Part shown: positions 7,550 to 14,557 of the stretch, piece by piece
Position numbering within the stretch: the stretch's first letter is position 1
How the letters are laid out: each line of letters begins with the position of its first letter
IMG/VR virus record: IMGVR_UViG_3300036861_000330
Span: 1 to 64,000 of that record
Strand: one strand, 5' to 3'
DNA length: 64,000 bases
From: a virus
Notes under the pieces: generated by a model
The model's database searches: none
Seen by the model: only the letters and a program-made list of their open reading frames with translations
Told to the model about the DNA's origin: nothing
Made by a program: the position numbers and the translations under genes

Positions 7550-7586
7550 GGATCGTTTGGCCGCTTTATTCAGCGTGTTGTGCTTT

Positions 7587-7669
7587 GCAGTATATTGTAC
7601 CGGGTACAACGATGTGGTTGAAACAGACCATCGCGGTGAAGCGTTGTTGTACCCGGTACAGTGTACTGC
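7587..7669 (+). repeat. Module 9: short inverted repeat without a gene
   Basis: Arms 7587-7610 and 7646-7669 pair over 24 bp; the only two differences are G-U wobbles in + strand RNA. Each arm contains the near-palindrome TGTACCSGGTACA. The 35-nt loop has no gene, so this looks like an empty module. Confidence 0.75.
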
Positions 7670-8169
7670 AAAAGCCTATGTGCAAAGGCAGAAGTGGAGT
7701 GATCCATATGGCTGCCATGAAAGGTACTGATACGGTCTGCATAGCAAAGGTGTTGGCGCAGTGATTTGGGCATACGGCATTACGCCAACCGCAATCGACT
7801 ACACAAGACTGTGCACGCTGTATCGGCTTGTACGGCACGTAGTCGAGCACCATAAGATCGTGTGTGCGGCAATTCTGTTGGTAATTGCAAGTTGGCACCT
7901 GTCGATTACGCACAGTGTCGAGTATGTCCACAAGCTCCGCGAGATCGATACAGGATTTGAGCACCTCTATATCCATCGTCGTGGCGTTTTGTGGGAAATT
8001 AGTCTGGACGAGGAAAACCCGTTTGGGTTTCTCGGTGACGAGACCGATTGCAATGACGACTGTGACGACATGATCCTTAAGGCAGTACTGAATTCGCCAG
8101 AAACGGAACGTTTCTAGCAAATCGAGTACTGACAAACCTACAGCCTTTGCACATAGGCTTTTGGAGTAC
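7663..8169 (+). repeat. Module 10 inverted repeat (arms 7663-7689 / 8143-8169)
   Basis: 26 of 27 bases pair; the inner 20 (AAAAGCCTATGTGCAAAGGC) are perfect. Encloses the gene 7761-8117. The left arm overlaps the end of module 9 by a few bases. Confidence 0.8.
7761..8117 (+). CDS. Membrane-associated hypothetical protein, 118 aa
   Basis: GTG start. One hydrophobic helix (residues 32-48, KIVCAAILLVIASWHLS), then a soluble domain ending in an acidic Cys motif TDCNDDCDD that may bind metal. Unrecognised. Confidence 0.65.
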   Translation: MIWAYGITPTAIDYTRLCTLYRLVRHVVEHHKIVCAAILLVIASWHLSITHSVEYVHKLREIDTGFEHLYIHRRGVLWEISLDEENPFGFLGDETDCNDDCDDMILKAVLNSPETERF

Positions 8170-8182
8170 ACTAATAACACAT

Positions 8183-8256
8183 TGGCCAGTAGCTTAACTG
8201 CGCAAAGTGCCAGTCTCCAAAACTGGTGGATAAGGGTTCAAATCCCTTCTGGCCTG
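8183..8256 (+). tRNA. tRNA-Trp (CCA)
   Basis: Anticodon stem CCAGT/ACTGG with loop CTCCAAA; T arm AAGGG-TTCAAAT-CCCTT; acceptor TGGCCAG/CTGGCCT with a 1-72 mismatch. Confidence 0.85.
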
Positions 8257-8288
8257 CGAAAGAGGTTCCCACTAAGAAAAAGGTGAGA

Positions 8289-8399
8289 ATGGCAGTTGCG
8301 ATTTCAATAACACTTGTGACGTTATGGATTTTGCTGGCAATCGCGTCATCAAAACCACGAAAAGGCCCAGGGCACCCAATGGGACGGAGATACTGGTAA
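8289..8399 (+). CDS. Small membrane protein, 36 aa
   Basis: ATG after AAAAAGGTGAGA. N-terminal helix (AVAISITLVTLWILLAIA) and a basic Gly/Pro tail. Stop is followed at once by the next ATG. Confidence 0.5.
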   Translation: MAVAISITLVTLWILLAIASSKPRKGPGHPMGRRYW

Positions 8400-8555
8400 A
8401 TGACAACAGCAACAGAGGCGTTAGAACACGCGGAGACCTTGCTTAAATGGGCAGAAACTCAAGCGACCGAAGGAAACTGGGAAACAGCATCAGCGGTAAC
8501 TGACCTTGCCAACGCATGGATTTGGTACGCACGGACAAAGTACCAACGACAGTAG
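8400..8555 (+). CDS. Helical hypothetical protein, 51 aa
   Basis: ATG abuts the upstream TAA. All-helical sequence (EALEHAETLLKWAETQAT...) suggesting a TPR-like helical hairpin. Confidence 0.55.
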   Translation: MTTATEALEHAETLLKWAETQATEGNWETASAVTDLANAWIWYARTKYQRQ

Positions 8556-8595
8556 ATCAGCGTAGAAACAAGTACAAAAAAGGTAATGATGCACA

Positions 8596-8892
8596 ATGGA
8601 CGGCGCACTGACAATTGGTAGAAACGTCGGCCCAAAACCACTCAATGACCACGATTGGGCACGGTTTGTGCTTGACACTCGTAAGGCAATCGAACACGAC
8701 GGTGGAACCGTGCATGCGGTCGCATTCAGCCACGATGGAACGTGGAGCGGCATGTTAGAGGATAATGCTGTTGTGACGTTTGCTAATGCAAATGGCCACA
8801 AGCTTCCGTACGGTCTCAAGCGACTTGCAAAGCAGTACTCACAAGATGCCATCGCGCTTGTGAGCGGGAAATCGAGGTTGGTAACGCAGTGA
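8596..8892 (+). CDS. Hypothetical protein, 98 aa
   Basis: ATG after AAAAAGGTAATGATGCACA. Contains AVAFSHDGTWSGMLEDNAVVTF, a two-strand pattern, and a helical end. Overlaps the next GTG. Unrecognised. Confidence 0.6.
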   Translation: MDGALTIGRNVGPKPLNDHDWARFVLDTRKAIEHDGGTVHAVAFSHDGTWSGMLEDNAVVTFANANGHKLPYGLKRLAKQYSQDAIALVSGKSRLVTQ

Positions 8893-9074
8893 GAAACAGA
8901 GGCGAAATGGAGTTCAGTGACAGTAGTGCGGTTATGACGTTGCGAAACGCTGTCAATGAGGACGAGCGTGAAGCTGCCGCGACGCATTTGGAAGTAAGTA
9001 TTTACGGCGCTGACGAGGATACGCTCCGTGATATCGCGTTTCAATTGCTTGACGGGCTTGAAAACAAGAGGTAA
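8889..9074 (+). CDS. Hypothetical protein, 61 aa
   Basis: GTG within GTGA. Helical, acidic; no family seen. Confidence 0.6.
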   Translation: MRNRGEMEFSDSSAVMTLRNAVNEDEREAAATHLEVSIYGADEDTLRDIAFQLLDGLENKR

Positions 9075-9079
9075 ACGAA

Positions 9080-9817
9080 ATGACAAAGACACAAGTCACC
9101 GCGTACGATGAAGCGGCCGAGACACTTGGCAAGCGACAGTCCAGAAAAGTCGGCAACAATACCTATCTGCGACGGCGCGATGAGCACACCATCGCAGTCA
9201 AACTCCACGCAACCGATGTTGTGGTTTTCAACTCAGACGGCACTGTGACACTCCACGACGGTGGCTATTTGACACCCACAACAAAAGACAGGATCAACAC
9301 GTATCTTCCGCGCCCGTACAGGGTGTACTCCGACCGTGGGCAGTGGTACCTCTACGAGTACAGTACTGAACACGGTACGCAAAAGGTCTTTCCGTACTTC
9401 GACGGTATTCGCCTTGCGTTTAACCCGTTGCGAGCAGTGAATGCCAGCGACGGGCCAGACATTGCCAAGCGTGAAAAAGAAAATGCCAAGCTCAAGCGTG
9501 AGATCAACGCCTATGTCGCGCTCTACACAAACGAGCGAGTCAAAGAGCTGCTCGAGTCGGAAACGACAGCCGGTGACTGCCTCTTCTGCCAGTTCACAAC
9601 GGAAGGCGACTCGGTTGGTGATGTAGTTGGTGACGTAAGCCATTTGCGTTACCACCTTGCCGAAAGCTACACGATGATTTCCACGCTCTATAATGCTGTC
9701 AAGGCAAAAGGATACGCAAATCCTGCTGTCATTCTGCGTTATAGCCCGGACTTGGCACGGCGGGCACTTGCTACCTACCTCCGGAATCACTTGCTAAGTG
9801 GCGTCCAAACGAGGTAG
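9080..9817 (+). CDS. Conserved phage-type hypothetical protein, 245 aa
   Basis: ATG after GAGGTAAACGAA. The N-terminal half has the DGTVTLHDGGYLTPTTKDRI pattern that I associate with a family common in actinobacteriophages and some bacteria (function unknown). The middle is a charged helix (KREKENAKLKREINAYV). Residues about 167-171 form GDCLFC, followed by an H...H segment (HLRYHLAE), a candidate zinc site. Confidence 0.7.
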   Translation: MTKTQVTAYDEAAETLGKRQSRKVGNNTYLRRRDEHTIAVKLHATDVVVFNSDGTVTLHDGGYLTPTTKDRINTYLPRPYRVYSDRGQWYLYEYSTEHGTQKVFPYFDGIRLAFNPLRAVNASDGPDIAKREKENAKLKREINAYVALYTNERVKELLESETTAGDCLFCQFTTEGDSVGDVVGDVSHLRYHLAESYTMISTLYNAVKAKGYANPAVILRYSPDLARRALATYLRNHLLSGVQTR

Positions 9818-9824
9818 AGAGAAA

Positions 9825-10355
9825 ATGACAAAGCAGCCTGCAAAGGTAAAAGAGAACACAGAAATGACAAACGACGAAGATCGAATCTTTTATAAGGGTG
9901 TCGAAACCAGTCTCGTCGGGACATATTATGGCCGCACTCCATATCTACCGGGAAAAGTCAAGCGCGCAAGGCGGCTTGATACCGGCATGCACAACTGCGG
10001 TGAAGGAATCAATGCGTGTCGGACGATTGATGACGCATTGAGTTGGGGCAACGTGATTGTCAAGTTACGTCGGCGCTCAAAGAAATTGGTGGAGCCCCCG
10101 CAGAGTAGGGCAAAAGTGCGATTTCTCGCGGCAGAGGTGCTCGATGTCGTAGGAATTGGCACTGGAATTGGTAATGAAGTACTGGACTACCGGCTTACGG
10201 CTGTCAACGAAACCCTCAGCAGTAACGGCTCGACCGTGCAGTACCGGTTTGTTGGCGATGCAAAGGTTCGCGAAAAGGTTCGCGACCGGCCCAACAACGA
10301 TTACCTATACCGTGCCGTCGAGCGAGTTCCGGAAGGCGTTACAGGAGATGAGTAA
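9825..10355 (+). CDS. Hypothetical protein, 176 aa
   Basis: Start taken at the ATG after GTAGAGAGAAA, past the previous stop. Mixed alpha/beta with many Arg/Lys residues and a single CGEGINAC motif. No family recognised. Confidence 0.6.
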   Translation: MTKQPAKVKENTEMTNDEDRIFYKGVETSLVGTYYGRTPYLPGKVKRARRLDTGMHNCGEGINACRTIDDALSWGNVIVKLRRRSKKLVEPPQSRAKVRFLAAEVLDVVGIGTGIGNEVLDYRLTAVNETLSSNGSTVQYRFVGDAKVREKVRDRPNNDYLYRAVERVPEGVTGDE

Positions 10356-10395
10356 TGGCCACGTGAGTGGTTGAACTTCTTAACACAACACAATA

Positions 10396-10436
10396 GCCCG
10401 GTAACTGGCGAAGCGGTTCGATTCCGCAACCGGGCA
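10396..10436 (+). tRNA. Miniature tRNA-like element (acceptor and T arm only)
   Basis: Perfect 7-bp acceptor GCCCGGT/ACCGGGC and a T arm GCGG-TTCGATT-CCGC, joined by only about 10 nt where the D and anticodon arms should be. Either a deletion relic of a tRNA or a deliberate tRNA-like minihelix. Confidence 0.5.
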
Positions 10437-10459
10437 CAACAGAAAAAGGAAACTACAAC

Positions 10460-10633
10460 ATGGATACGTACTGGTTTGATTTCGAAGCAACCGACCGCCT
10501 TAAGTGGCCAAGCCTCTACGGGCGCGTAATTGTTGCCGGTACAGACTACTGGGATGCATTTCTCACGGCGTTTGCGATGGTCTATGGCATGCGTGGTGTT
10601 GAAATGGTCACGCGGCTCGATTTGGTGGTATAA
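10460..10633 (+). CDS. Hypothetical protein, 57 aa
   Basis: ATG after AAAAAGGAAACTACAAC. Begins MDTYWFDFEATDRLKWPSLY; aromatic-rich. Unrecognised. Confidence 0.6.
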   Translation: MDTYWFDFEATDRLKWPSLYGRVIVAGTDYWDAFLTAFAMVYGMRGVEMVTRLDLVV

Positions 10634-10635
10634 CT

Positions 10636-10887
10636 ATGGTTCGGTACCGAATCACGGCACACACAGAAATGGGCACCAAAGGCTATACCGTTGATGTTTT
10701 ACGCTGTAAGGACAATGATACGGCATGCGGTGAGGCAAGAAAACGGTGCGCCAAAGCGCGAGCGATGTATCCTGGCACGTCTCATCTCAGCGTGTATGCA
10801 GAAACGTTTGGCGCCGATGGAAAGCCACAAGAGATGCAGCCAGTTGCGCTGATCGCCGTGAAAAACGGTCTTTACAAGGTTTCCTGA
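10636..10887 (+). CDS. Hypothetical protein, 83 aa
   Basis: Starts two bases after the previous stop. Sequence predicts a beta-alpha-beta unit with two Cys (RCKDNDTACGEA). Unrecognised. Confidence 0.6.
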   Translation: MVRYRITAHTEMGTKGYTVDVLRCKDNDTACGEARKRCAKARAMYPGTSHLSVYAETFGADGKPQEMQPVALIAVKNGLYKVS

Positions 10888-10900
10888 AAGGTAAGTAAAA

Positions 10901-11341
10901 GTGGAAACAACAGAGAATATTGTCAAGTTCTGTGCCGAAGAGTGCACACGTCAGCAGTCAGGCGAAATGAGCGTCTGGCACATGTATAAGGCGTGGAAGT
11001 GGATGGAAGATGCATACCGTAAGCCGACAGATATTACGAGAGATCTTATCTTGTCGCTTGGCAAGATAGTCGAGCCGGTCAAGAACAGGAACGGGTTTCG
11101 TACCGTTGATGTTCGTGTTGGCTATGATATCAAAATGCCGTGGCAAGATGTCGAAGGCGTAATGAGCCGGTTCCTTTTCCTCGCGGTTGATACGTCGCCT
11201 GACGAATGGTTCAAGGAATTCGAAGAGATCCACCCATTTCGCGATGGCAATGGACGAGTCGGTGCTATCGTATGGAATTTCCTACGTGGCAGCGAGTATG
11301 ACCCAACACAAGCGCCAGATTTCTGGAATGAGTATGAGTAA
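10901..11341 (+). CDS. Fic/Doc-domain protein
   Basis: GTG start after GAAAGGTAAGTAAAA. The 146-aa protein carries EEIHPFRDGNGRVGAIVWNF near residues 109-128, matching the Fic core H-P-F-x-D-G-N-G-R. The second Arg of the family motif (GNGRxxR) is replaced, so transfer activity may be altered. Fic enzymes usually AMPylate or otherwise nucleotide-modify proteins; target unknown. Size is close to a Doc-type minimal Fic domain. No adjacent Phd-like antitoxin is seen. Confidence 0.75.
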   Translation: METTENIVKFCAEECTRQQSGEMSVWHMYKAWKWMEDAYRKPTDITRDLILSLGKIVEPVKNRNGFRTVDVRVGYDIKMPWQDVEGVMSRFLFLAVDTSPDEWFKEFEEIHPFRDGNGRVGAIVWNFLRGSEYDPTQAPDFWNEYE

Positions 11342-11343
11342 CC

Positions 11344-11673
11344 ATGAGCATGGCACGTGGAGCGGCACTTGGTGAAGATGGCAACCTCTATATCGATGTG
11401 ACGGTTGCGTTTCGGTTGTCACTTTATGACCTTGCCGACGCTTTAGCAAAAAGCACACTTAATACCGACAAGGATCTCTCGTTTCGAGAAGCACTGTCAG
11501 AGATCGAGTATATCCTTTCCGCATATGGCGCTGACGTAATCGCCAACTGGAAGGACAACTACCTGGACAATGAAACCGATACGCGCAGTCGATGGGCCAA
11601 AAAACTCGTTCTCAAGCTCTTCGCGCATAAGTTCCCACAACAATCAGTTGATCAGTTCAAAAACAACTACTAA
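11344..11673 (+). CDS. Hypothetical protein, 109 aa
   Basis: Starts two bases after the Fic-like gene. Helical with basic C-terminus (WAKKLVLKLFAHKF). Not recognised; could be a partner of the Fic-like protein. Confidence 0.6.
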   Translation: MSMARGAALGEDGNLYIDVTVAFRLSLYDLADALAKSTLNTDKDLSFREALSEIEYILSAYGADVIANWKDNYLDNETDTRSRWAKKLVLKLFAHKFPQQSVDQFKNNY

Positions 11674-11691
11674 CGAAAAAAGGTAACTGAT

Positions 11692-12177
11692 ATGGTAACA
11701 GCAGTGGAGTCACCGATCGCTAACGTGACGATTGACGAGTTAGTTCGTGAGCCAGTCACGAAGGCACTAGAACTTATTGTAGAGTACGGTAGGCCGGATC
11801 TCGTTTCGATGATGAGTAAGTTACCAGGCGGTTGGCGAATTTACCAGTGTGGGCCTCCTGTCGCGAGGTGTGAAACGGAGGTCCAAGCTGTAACGGTAGC
11901 GTTTCTTGGAACAACCGTAGTAAATTTGGACAATATTCGTGGTGAAGCGAATCATCTACTCGTGGATTTCATTCCGCATCTGGCAGCGGTCCTTGTGCAT
12001 GAGTTCATGCACTTTACAACAAAGGGCGAAACCGAAACCGTTCCTATCATCATTTCAGCTCAGTTTTTGAACGGTATTCCTGGCCAAACGACACACGCGA
12101 TGTATATGTTGAGCCAGCTTAGCCAGCTCAAGCACAGTGGTGACTGGAAGTTTCAGCCGAACGAGGTAGTGGCATGA
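11692..12177 (+). CDS. HExxH-type putative metallopeptidase, 161 aa
   Basis: ATG after AAAAAGGTAACTGAT. Contains LVHEFMHFTT near residues 102-111, a zinc-binding HExxH with hydrophobic surroundings typical of gluzincin-like peptidases; a downstream Glu (GETETVP) could be the third ligand. Activity is inferred from the motif alone. Its stop overlaps the next ATG. Confidence 0.65.
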   Translation: MVTAVESPIANVTIDELVREPVTKALELIVEYGRPDLVSMMSKLPGGWRIYQCGPPVARCETEVQAVTVAFLGTTVVNLDNIRGEANHLLVDFIPHLAAVLVHEFMHFTTKGETETVPIIISAQFLNGIPGQTTHAMYMLSQLSQLKHSGDWKFQPNEVVA

Positions 12178-12336
12178 ACAAGGGATTACAGTACTTATAC
12201 CAAAAAGAACGTAGTAAAGGCTTGCCGGCACGGATCGCACTGTCATATGCATGGTCAGTATATGGGCCAGTGCTGGGCTGCTGCGACAGTGCTCTGGACT
12301 GCGATTTGTGGTGCAGCAGCGCTTGGAGATTACTGA
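12174..12336 (+). pseudogene. Small membrane protein split by a +1 frame change
   Basis: ATG within ATGA opens MNKGLQYLYQKERSKGLPARIALSYA, a start pattern common in small phage proteins. In the +1 frame 12247-12336 encodes MGQCWAAATVLWTAICGAAALGDY, a transmembrane helix with a proper end. The zero frame stays open further but overlaps a better gene. A frameshift, or two overlapping peptides, would explain this. Confidence 0.4.
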
Positions 12337-12337
12337 G

Positions 12338-12559
12338 ATGGACCCAAGTAAGCTTGACTACGTTGGCGTTCCACTCTGGCGATATGTCGAGATGGAAAAG
12401 CCATACGTGGTTGTTGATACAAAGGATGTCGAACCAGGCGAGCAGTGCCCAGTACTTGGGTGGTTTGATACCGAACAGGAAGCGTCCGAGTTTATTGGTA
12501 CACTGCCAGAATACGAGACTGGACGGTACGGTCTCGATGGTCCACCAGATGACGTGTAG
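12338..12559 (+). CDS. Hypothetical protein, 73 aa
   Basis: ATG 9 bases after GGAG, directly past the TGA at 12334-12336. Acidic (VVVDTKDVEPGEQCPVLGWF). Unrecognised. Confidence 0.65.
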   Translation: MDPSKLDYVGVPLWRYVEMEKPYVVVDTKDVEPGEQCPVLGWFDTEQEASEFIGTLPEYETGRYGLDGPPDDV

Positions 12560-12719
12560 TGCATTAGCAAAGCGCAATTTTGGAAAGGGTGCTGGCCGCT
12601 GCAATGCAGAACTGCGCAACGGCCAGTGCCCAAATGCCAGTAACCACGTGACCAATAAGTACACGGCAACCATTCGCGCGTACAGAAATGAGCTTAAGAA
12701 AGCGTTTTCCAGGAGGTAA
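12549..12719 (+). CDS. Small Cys/His protein, 56 aa
   Basis: ATG overlaps the end of the previous gene. The arrangement MTCSALAK ... GRCNAELRNGQCPNASNH suggests a C-C-C-H zinc site, with a basic helical tail. The pattern recurs in phage small proteins. Confidence 0.6.
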   Translation: MTCSALAKRNFGKGAGRCNAELRNGQCPNASNHVTNKYTATIRAYRNELKKAFSRR

Positions 12720-12720
12720 A

Positions 12721-12966
12721 ATGTATGCGAACGTTGACGTGATTGTAGAAGGCGCACTGGACAGCTACCTTGTTTTCGATAGCCAGCACGCCCTTGACGA
12801 GTACATAGAGCTGTCGATCAATGATGCAAAAGCAAATGCGTTGCACATGGAGATCTATGTGCAGTGGCATGACCACGAAATGACGCATGAGGAATGTGCG
12901 TGTGCACAGTACGAGATGAACCACCACCCGTACGCAACCTACTGCCCAAAAGAGAAATGCCAGTGA
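12721..12966 (+). CDS. Hypothetical protein with Cys/His tail, 81 aa
   Basis: AGGAGGTAAA directly precedes the ATG. C-terminal half is rich in His, Glu and Cys (HDHEMTHEECACAQYEMNHH), likely metal-binding. Stop overlaps next GTG. Confidence 0.65.
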   Translation: MYANVDVIVEGALDSYLVFDSQHALDEYIELSINDAKANALHMEIYVQWHDHEMTHEECACAQYEMNHHPYATYCPKEKCQ

Positions 12967-13268
12967 GTACCAACGTCACGGCGCAAAGCGAAATTCCTGA
13001 CGCACCCTACTACGTACTGTCCAATGACACGTTCATGAGCGGTTGGGGTCTGGCGAAAGGAAAGACCAACACACTGATCTTTCCGTGCGAGACTCGTGAG
13101 GAAGCGGAAACCGTACGAGAGAACGCATTGTACAGGACGGATCAAAAGCGTGTACGAGTTCTCGTGCGCAAGCCACAACTGCGGACAAGCAGAGTCTATT
13201 ACTCACTAACGGATCGTGAGGAAGCAGAGGCGTGGTACACGCCAGGCGCATGGAAGGACTACGAGTAA
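12963..13268 (+). CDS. Hypothetical protein, 101 aa
   Basis: GTG within GTGA. Two similar segments (TREEAETV and DREEAEAWY) each follow a beta strand, suggesting an internal duplication. Unrecognised. Confidence 0.65.
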   Translation: MSTNVTAQSEIPDAPYYVLSNDTFMSGWGLAKGKTNTLIFPCETREEAETVRENALYRTDQKRVRVLVRKPQLRTSRVYYSLTDREEAEAWYTPGAWKDYE

Positions 13269-13351
13269 TGGACGCAACAACGGTTGGCATCATTTGTGTA
13301 CTTGTTGTTATTATTCTACATGGTATGTATAGAGATTTTGGTGAGAAATAA
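13268..13351 (+). CDS. Membrane peptide, 27 aa
   Basis: ATG in TAATG; one helix (TTVGIICVLVVIILHGMY). Confidence 0.45.
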   Translation: MDATTVGIICVLVVIILHGMYRDFGEK

Positions 13352-13353
13352 TA

Positions 13354-13512
13354 ATGGTCATTATCGTCATTGCAGTCCTTGTCTTGTGGGCAGTCGGGTA
13401 CGCAGCCAACAAGATTAGCATTGCAATTGCAGCAGGCAAGTCAGGCACAAAGCCACGTGACATTCGTAAGGCACGCGCGATCAAGCACGAGCTGAAAGGC
13501 AGCATCAAATGA
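13354..13512 (+). CDS. Small membrane protein, 52 aa
   Basis: N-terminal helix (MVIIVIAVLVLWAVGYAA) then a basic tail (KPRDIRKARAIKHELKGSIK). A further 13-codon frame starts in its ATGA stop. Confidence 0.55.
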   Translation: MVIIVIAVLVLWAVGYAANKISIAIAAGKSGTKPRDIRKARAIKHELKGSIK

Positions 13513-13556
13513 CGCTTGCCTGGTGGTTATGTGCAGTGTTCTACGAATAGCACCAG

Positions 13557-13629
13557 TCCGACGTAGCTCAGTGGAAAGAGCAGTGGTTTCCTAAGCCATA
13601 TGTCGCAGGTTCAATTCCTGCCGTCGGAA
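13557..13629 (+). tRNA. tRNA-Arg (CCT)
   Basis: Acceptor TCCGACG/CGTCGGA; anticodon loop TTCCTAA; T arm GCAGG-TTCAATT-CCTGC. One of two CCT genes. Confidence 0.9.
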
Positions 13630-13632
13630 CAA

Positions 13633-13783
13633 GGGAAGCAACGCACCAAGAAGAGTTGTGCCGTGGTCACACCAAACCCGTCATGACAAGACTAAGTGCG
13701 TTGCTTCCCACAATGCTCGTAGGGGCAAGTTGAAATAACTACGTCCGGATTAGCGACGTTAAACTACACACCCCCCTACGAGC
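13633..13783 (+). ncRNA. Two consecutive stem-bounded RNA elements between tRNAs
   Basis: GGGAAGCAACGCAC (13633-13646) pairs perfectly with 13696-13709; GCTCGTAGGGG (13715-13725) pairs with 13773-13783. The second loop contains a further ACGTC/GACGT stem. No reading frame fits. A structured RNA, or empty modules of the inverted-repeat kind, is inferred. Confidence 0.5.
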
Positions 13784-13808
13784 CCCCTAATGCCCACAGG
13801 GGTGGCAG

Positions 13809-13881
13809 TCCGAGGTAGCACAACTGGCGGTGCAGCGCGCTGTTAACGCGACGGTTGCGAGTTCGAACCTCGCCCTCGGAG
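13809..13881 (+). tRNA. tRNA-Asn (GTT)
   Basis: Acceptor TCCGAGG/CCTCGGA; anticodon stem GCGCG with loop CTGTTAA; T arm GCGAG-TTCGAAC-CTCGC. Confidence 0.9.
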
Positions 13882-13909
13882 CACAAAGGAAAGGACGGCA
13901 CAAAAACAA

Positions 13910-14122
13910 ATGCCAACACCAGCACAACGTCTGCAAGAGATCCTTGGCGACGACGAACTAACCGACAAAGATACGCTGACATACACGTGGGACCACGGCT
14001 ACGAAGTGGTGACAGTAACCCACAGTGGCGGTGGTAAACTGGAATACCGAGGCGTGTTCCACCCAGATGGTGTCTGCGAAGGCAATCCATGTCACCACTG
14101 TGGAAAAGCGTTTTACGAGTAA
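13910..14122 (+). CDS. Hypothetical protein with CxxC end, 70 aa
   Basis: ATG follows AGGACGGCACAAAAACAA, a leader shared with several genes of 13.9-15.2 kb. C-terminus PDGVCEGNPCHHCGKAF offers Cys and His ligands for a metal. Unrecognised. Confidence 0.65.
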   Translation: MPTPAQRLQEILGDDELTDKDTLTYTWDHGYEVVTVTHSGGGKLEYRGVFHPDGVCEGNPCHHCGKAFYE

Positions 14123-14127
14123 CGTGG

Positions 14128-14200
14128 TCCGGCGTAGCTCAATGGAGAGAGCACCTGTTTCCTAAACAGGAGGTTACGGGTTCAAATCCCGTCGTCGGAG
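14128..14200 (+). tRNA. tRNA-Arg (CCT)
   Basis: Acceptor TCCGGCG/CGTCGGA with one G-U; anticodon stem CCTGT/ACAGG, loop TTCCTAA; T arm ACGGG-TTCAAAT-CCCGT. Confidence 0.9.
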
Positions 14201-14202
14201 CG

Positions 14203-14459
14203 GTGGCAGCCAACCGAAAAACAGGAGCTACGAACCTGTAAGTAGGTTGTCGTCTGAGCATGCCCGATACCGTAGCTGCCACGCGGTGCAGTATTCGGGT
14301 AATCGGCCTAGCGTAGAGGGCCGTGCTAGTGGATGACGCGGAGCGGGATGGCATAAACCCGCTTGTCTAGCGGTGCCAGATGAACGCAGTGATGCGTCAA
14401 TTGCTAGTGGGGAAGGCGGAGCGACAGCCGGTGAAGTAGTTCCAGCGCTTCGCCTTCCC
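14203..14459 (+). ncRNA. Structured RNA candidate, about 257 nt
   Basis: A chain of stems: GTGGCAGC/GCTGCCAC closing AACC/GGTT and ACAGG/CCTGT; CGGCC/GGCCG (14304-14323); AGCGGG/CCCGCT (14342-14363); and a 14-bp stem starting GGGAAGGCG (14410-14423 with 14446-14459, one G-U). No coding frame. It lies between a tRNA and a protein gene; no known RNA family was recognised. Confidence 0.55.
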
Positions 14460-14488
14460 TCTTCTCCTACAACTACAGGACGGCACAA

Positions 14489-14557
14489 ATGTCAGAGGCA
14501 ATAAACGGAAAAACATTTGGTGCAGAATGGGGAAGCTATGAACGACATTCGACATGA
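14489..14557 (+). CDS. Peptide, 22 aa
   Basis: ATG follows AGGACGGCACAA. Begins MSEAINGKTFGAEWGSYERH and overlaps the next gene. Supported mainly by the shared leader. Confidence 0.35.
   Translation: MSEAINGKTFGAEWGSYERHST

Larger units (their letters stand above)
6983..7585 (+). repeat. Module 8 inverted repeat (arms 6983-7012 / 7556-7585)
   Basis: The 30-bp arms start AAGCACAACACGCTG and end CAGCGTGTTGTGCTT; 27 of 30 match. Exceptions are U-U twice and one G-U. Encloses 7040-7549. Confidence 0.8.

Noticed and set aside
7557-7730. A TTG-started 57-aa protein with a signal-like N-terminus
   Set aside because: The stretch consists of the right arm of module 8 and both arms of module 9, so the open frame is better explained by the repeats.
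12174-12719. Single 181-aa protein
   Set aside because: Three better-supported small genes with their own SD or coupled starts lie in the same interval in other frames or as an internal in-frame gene.
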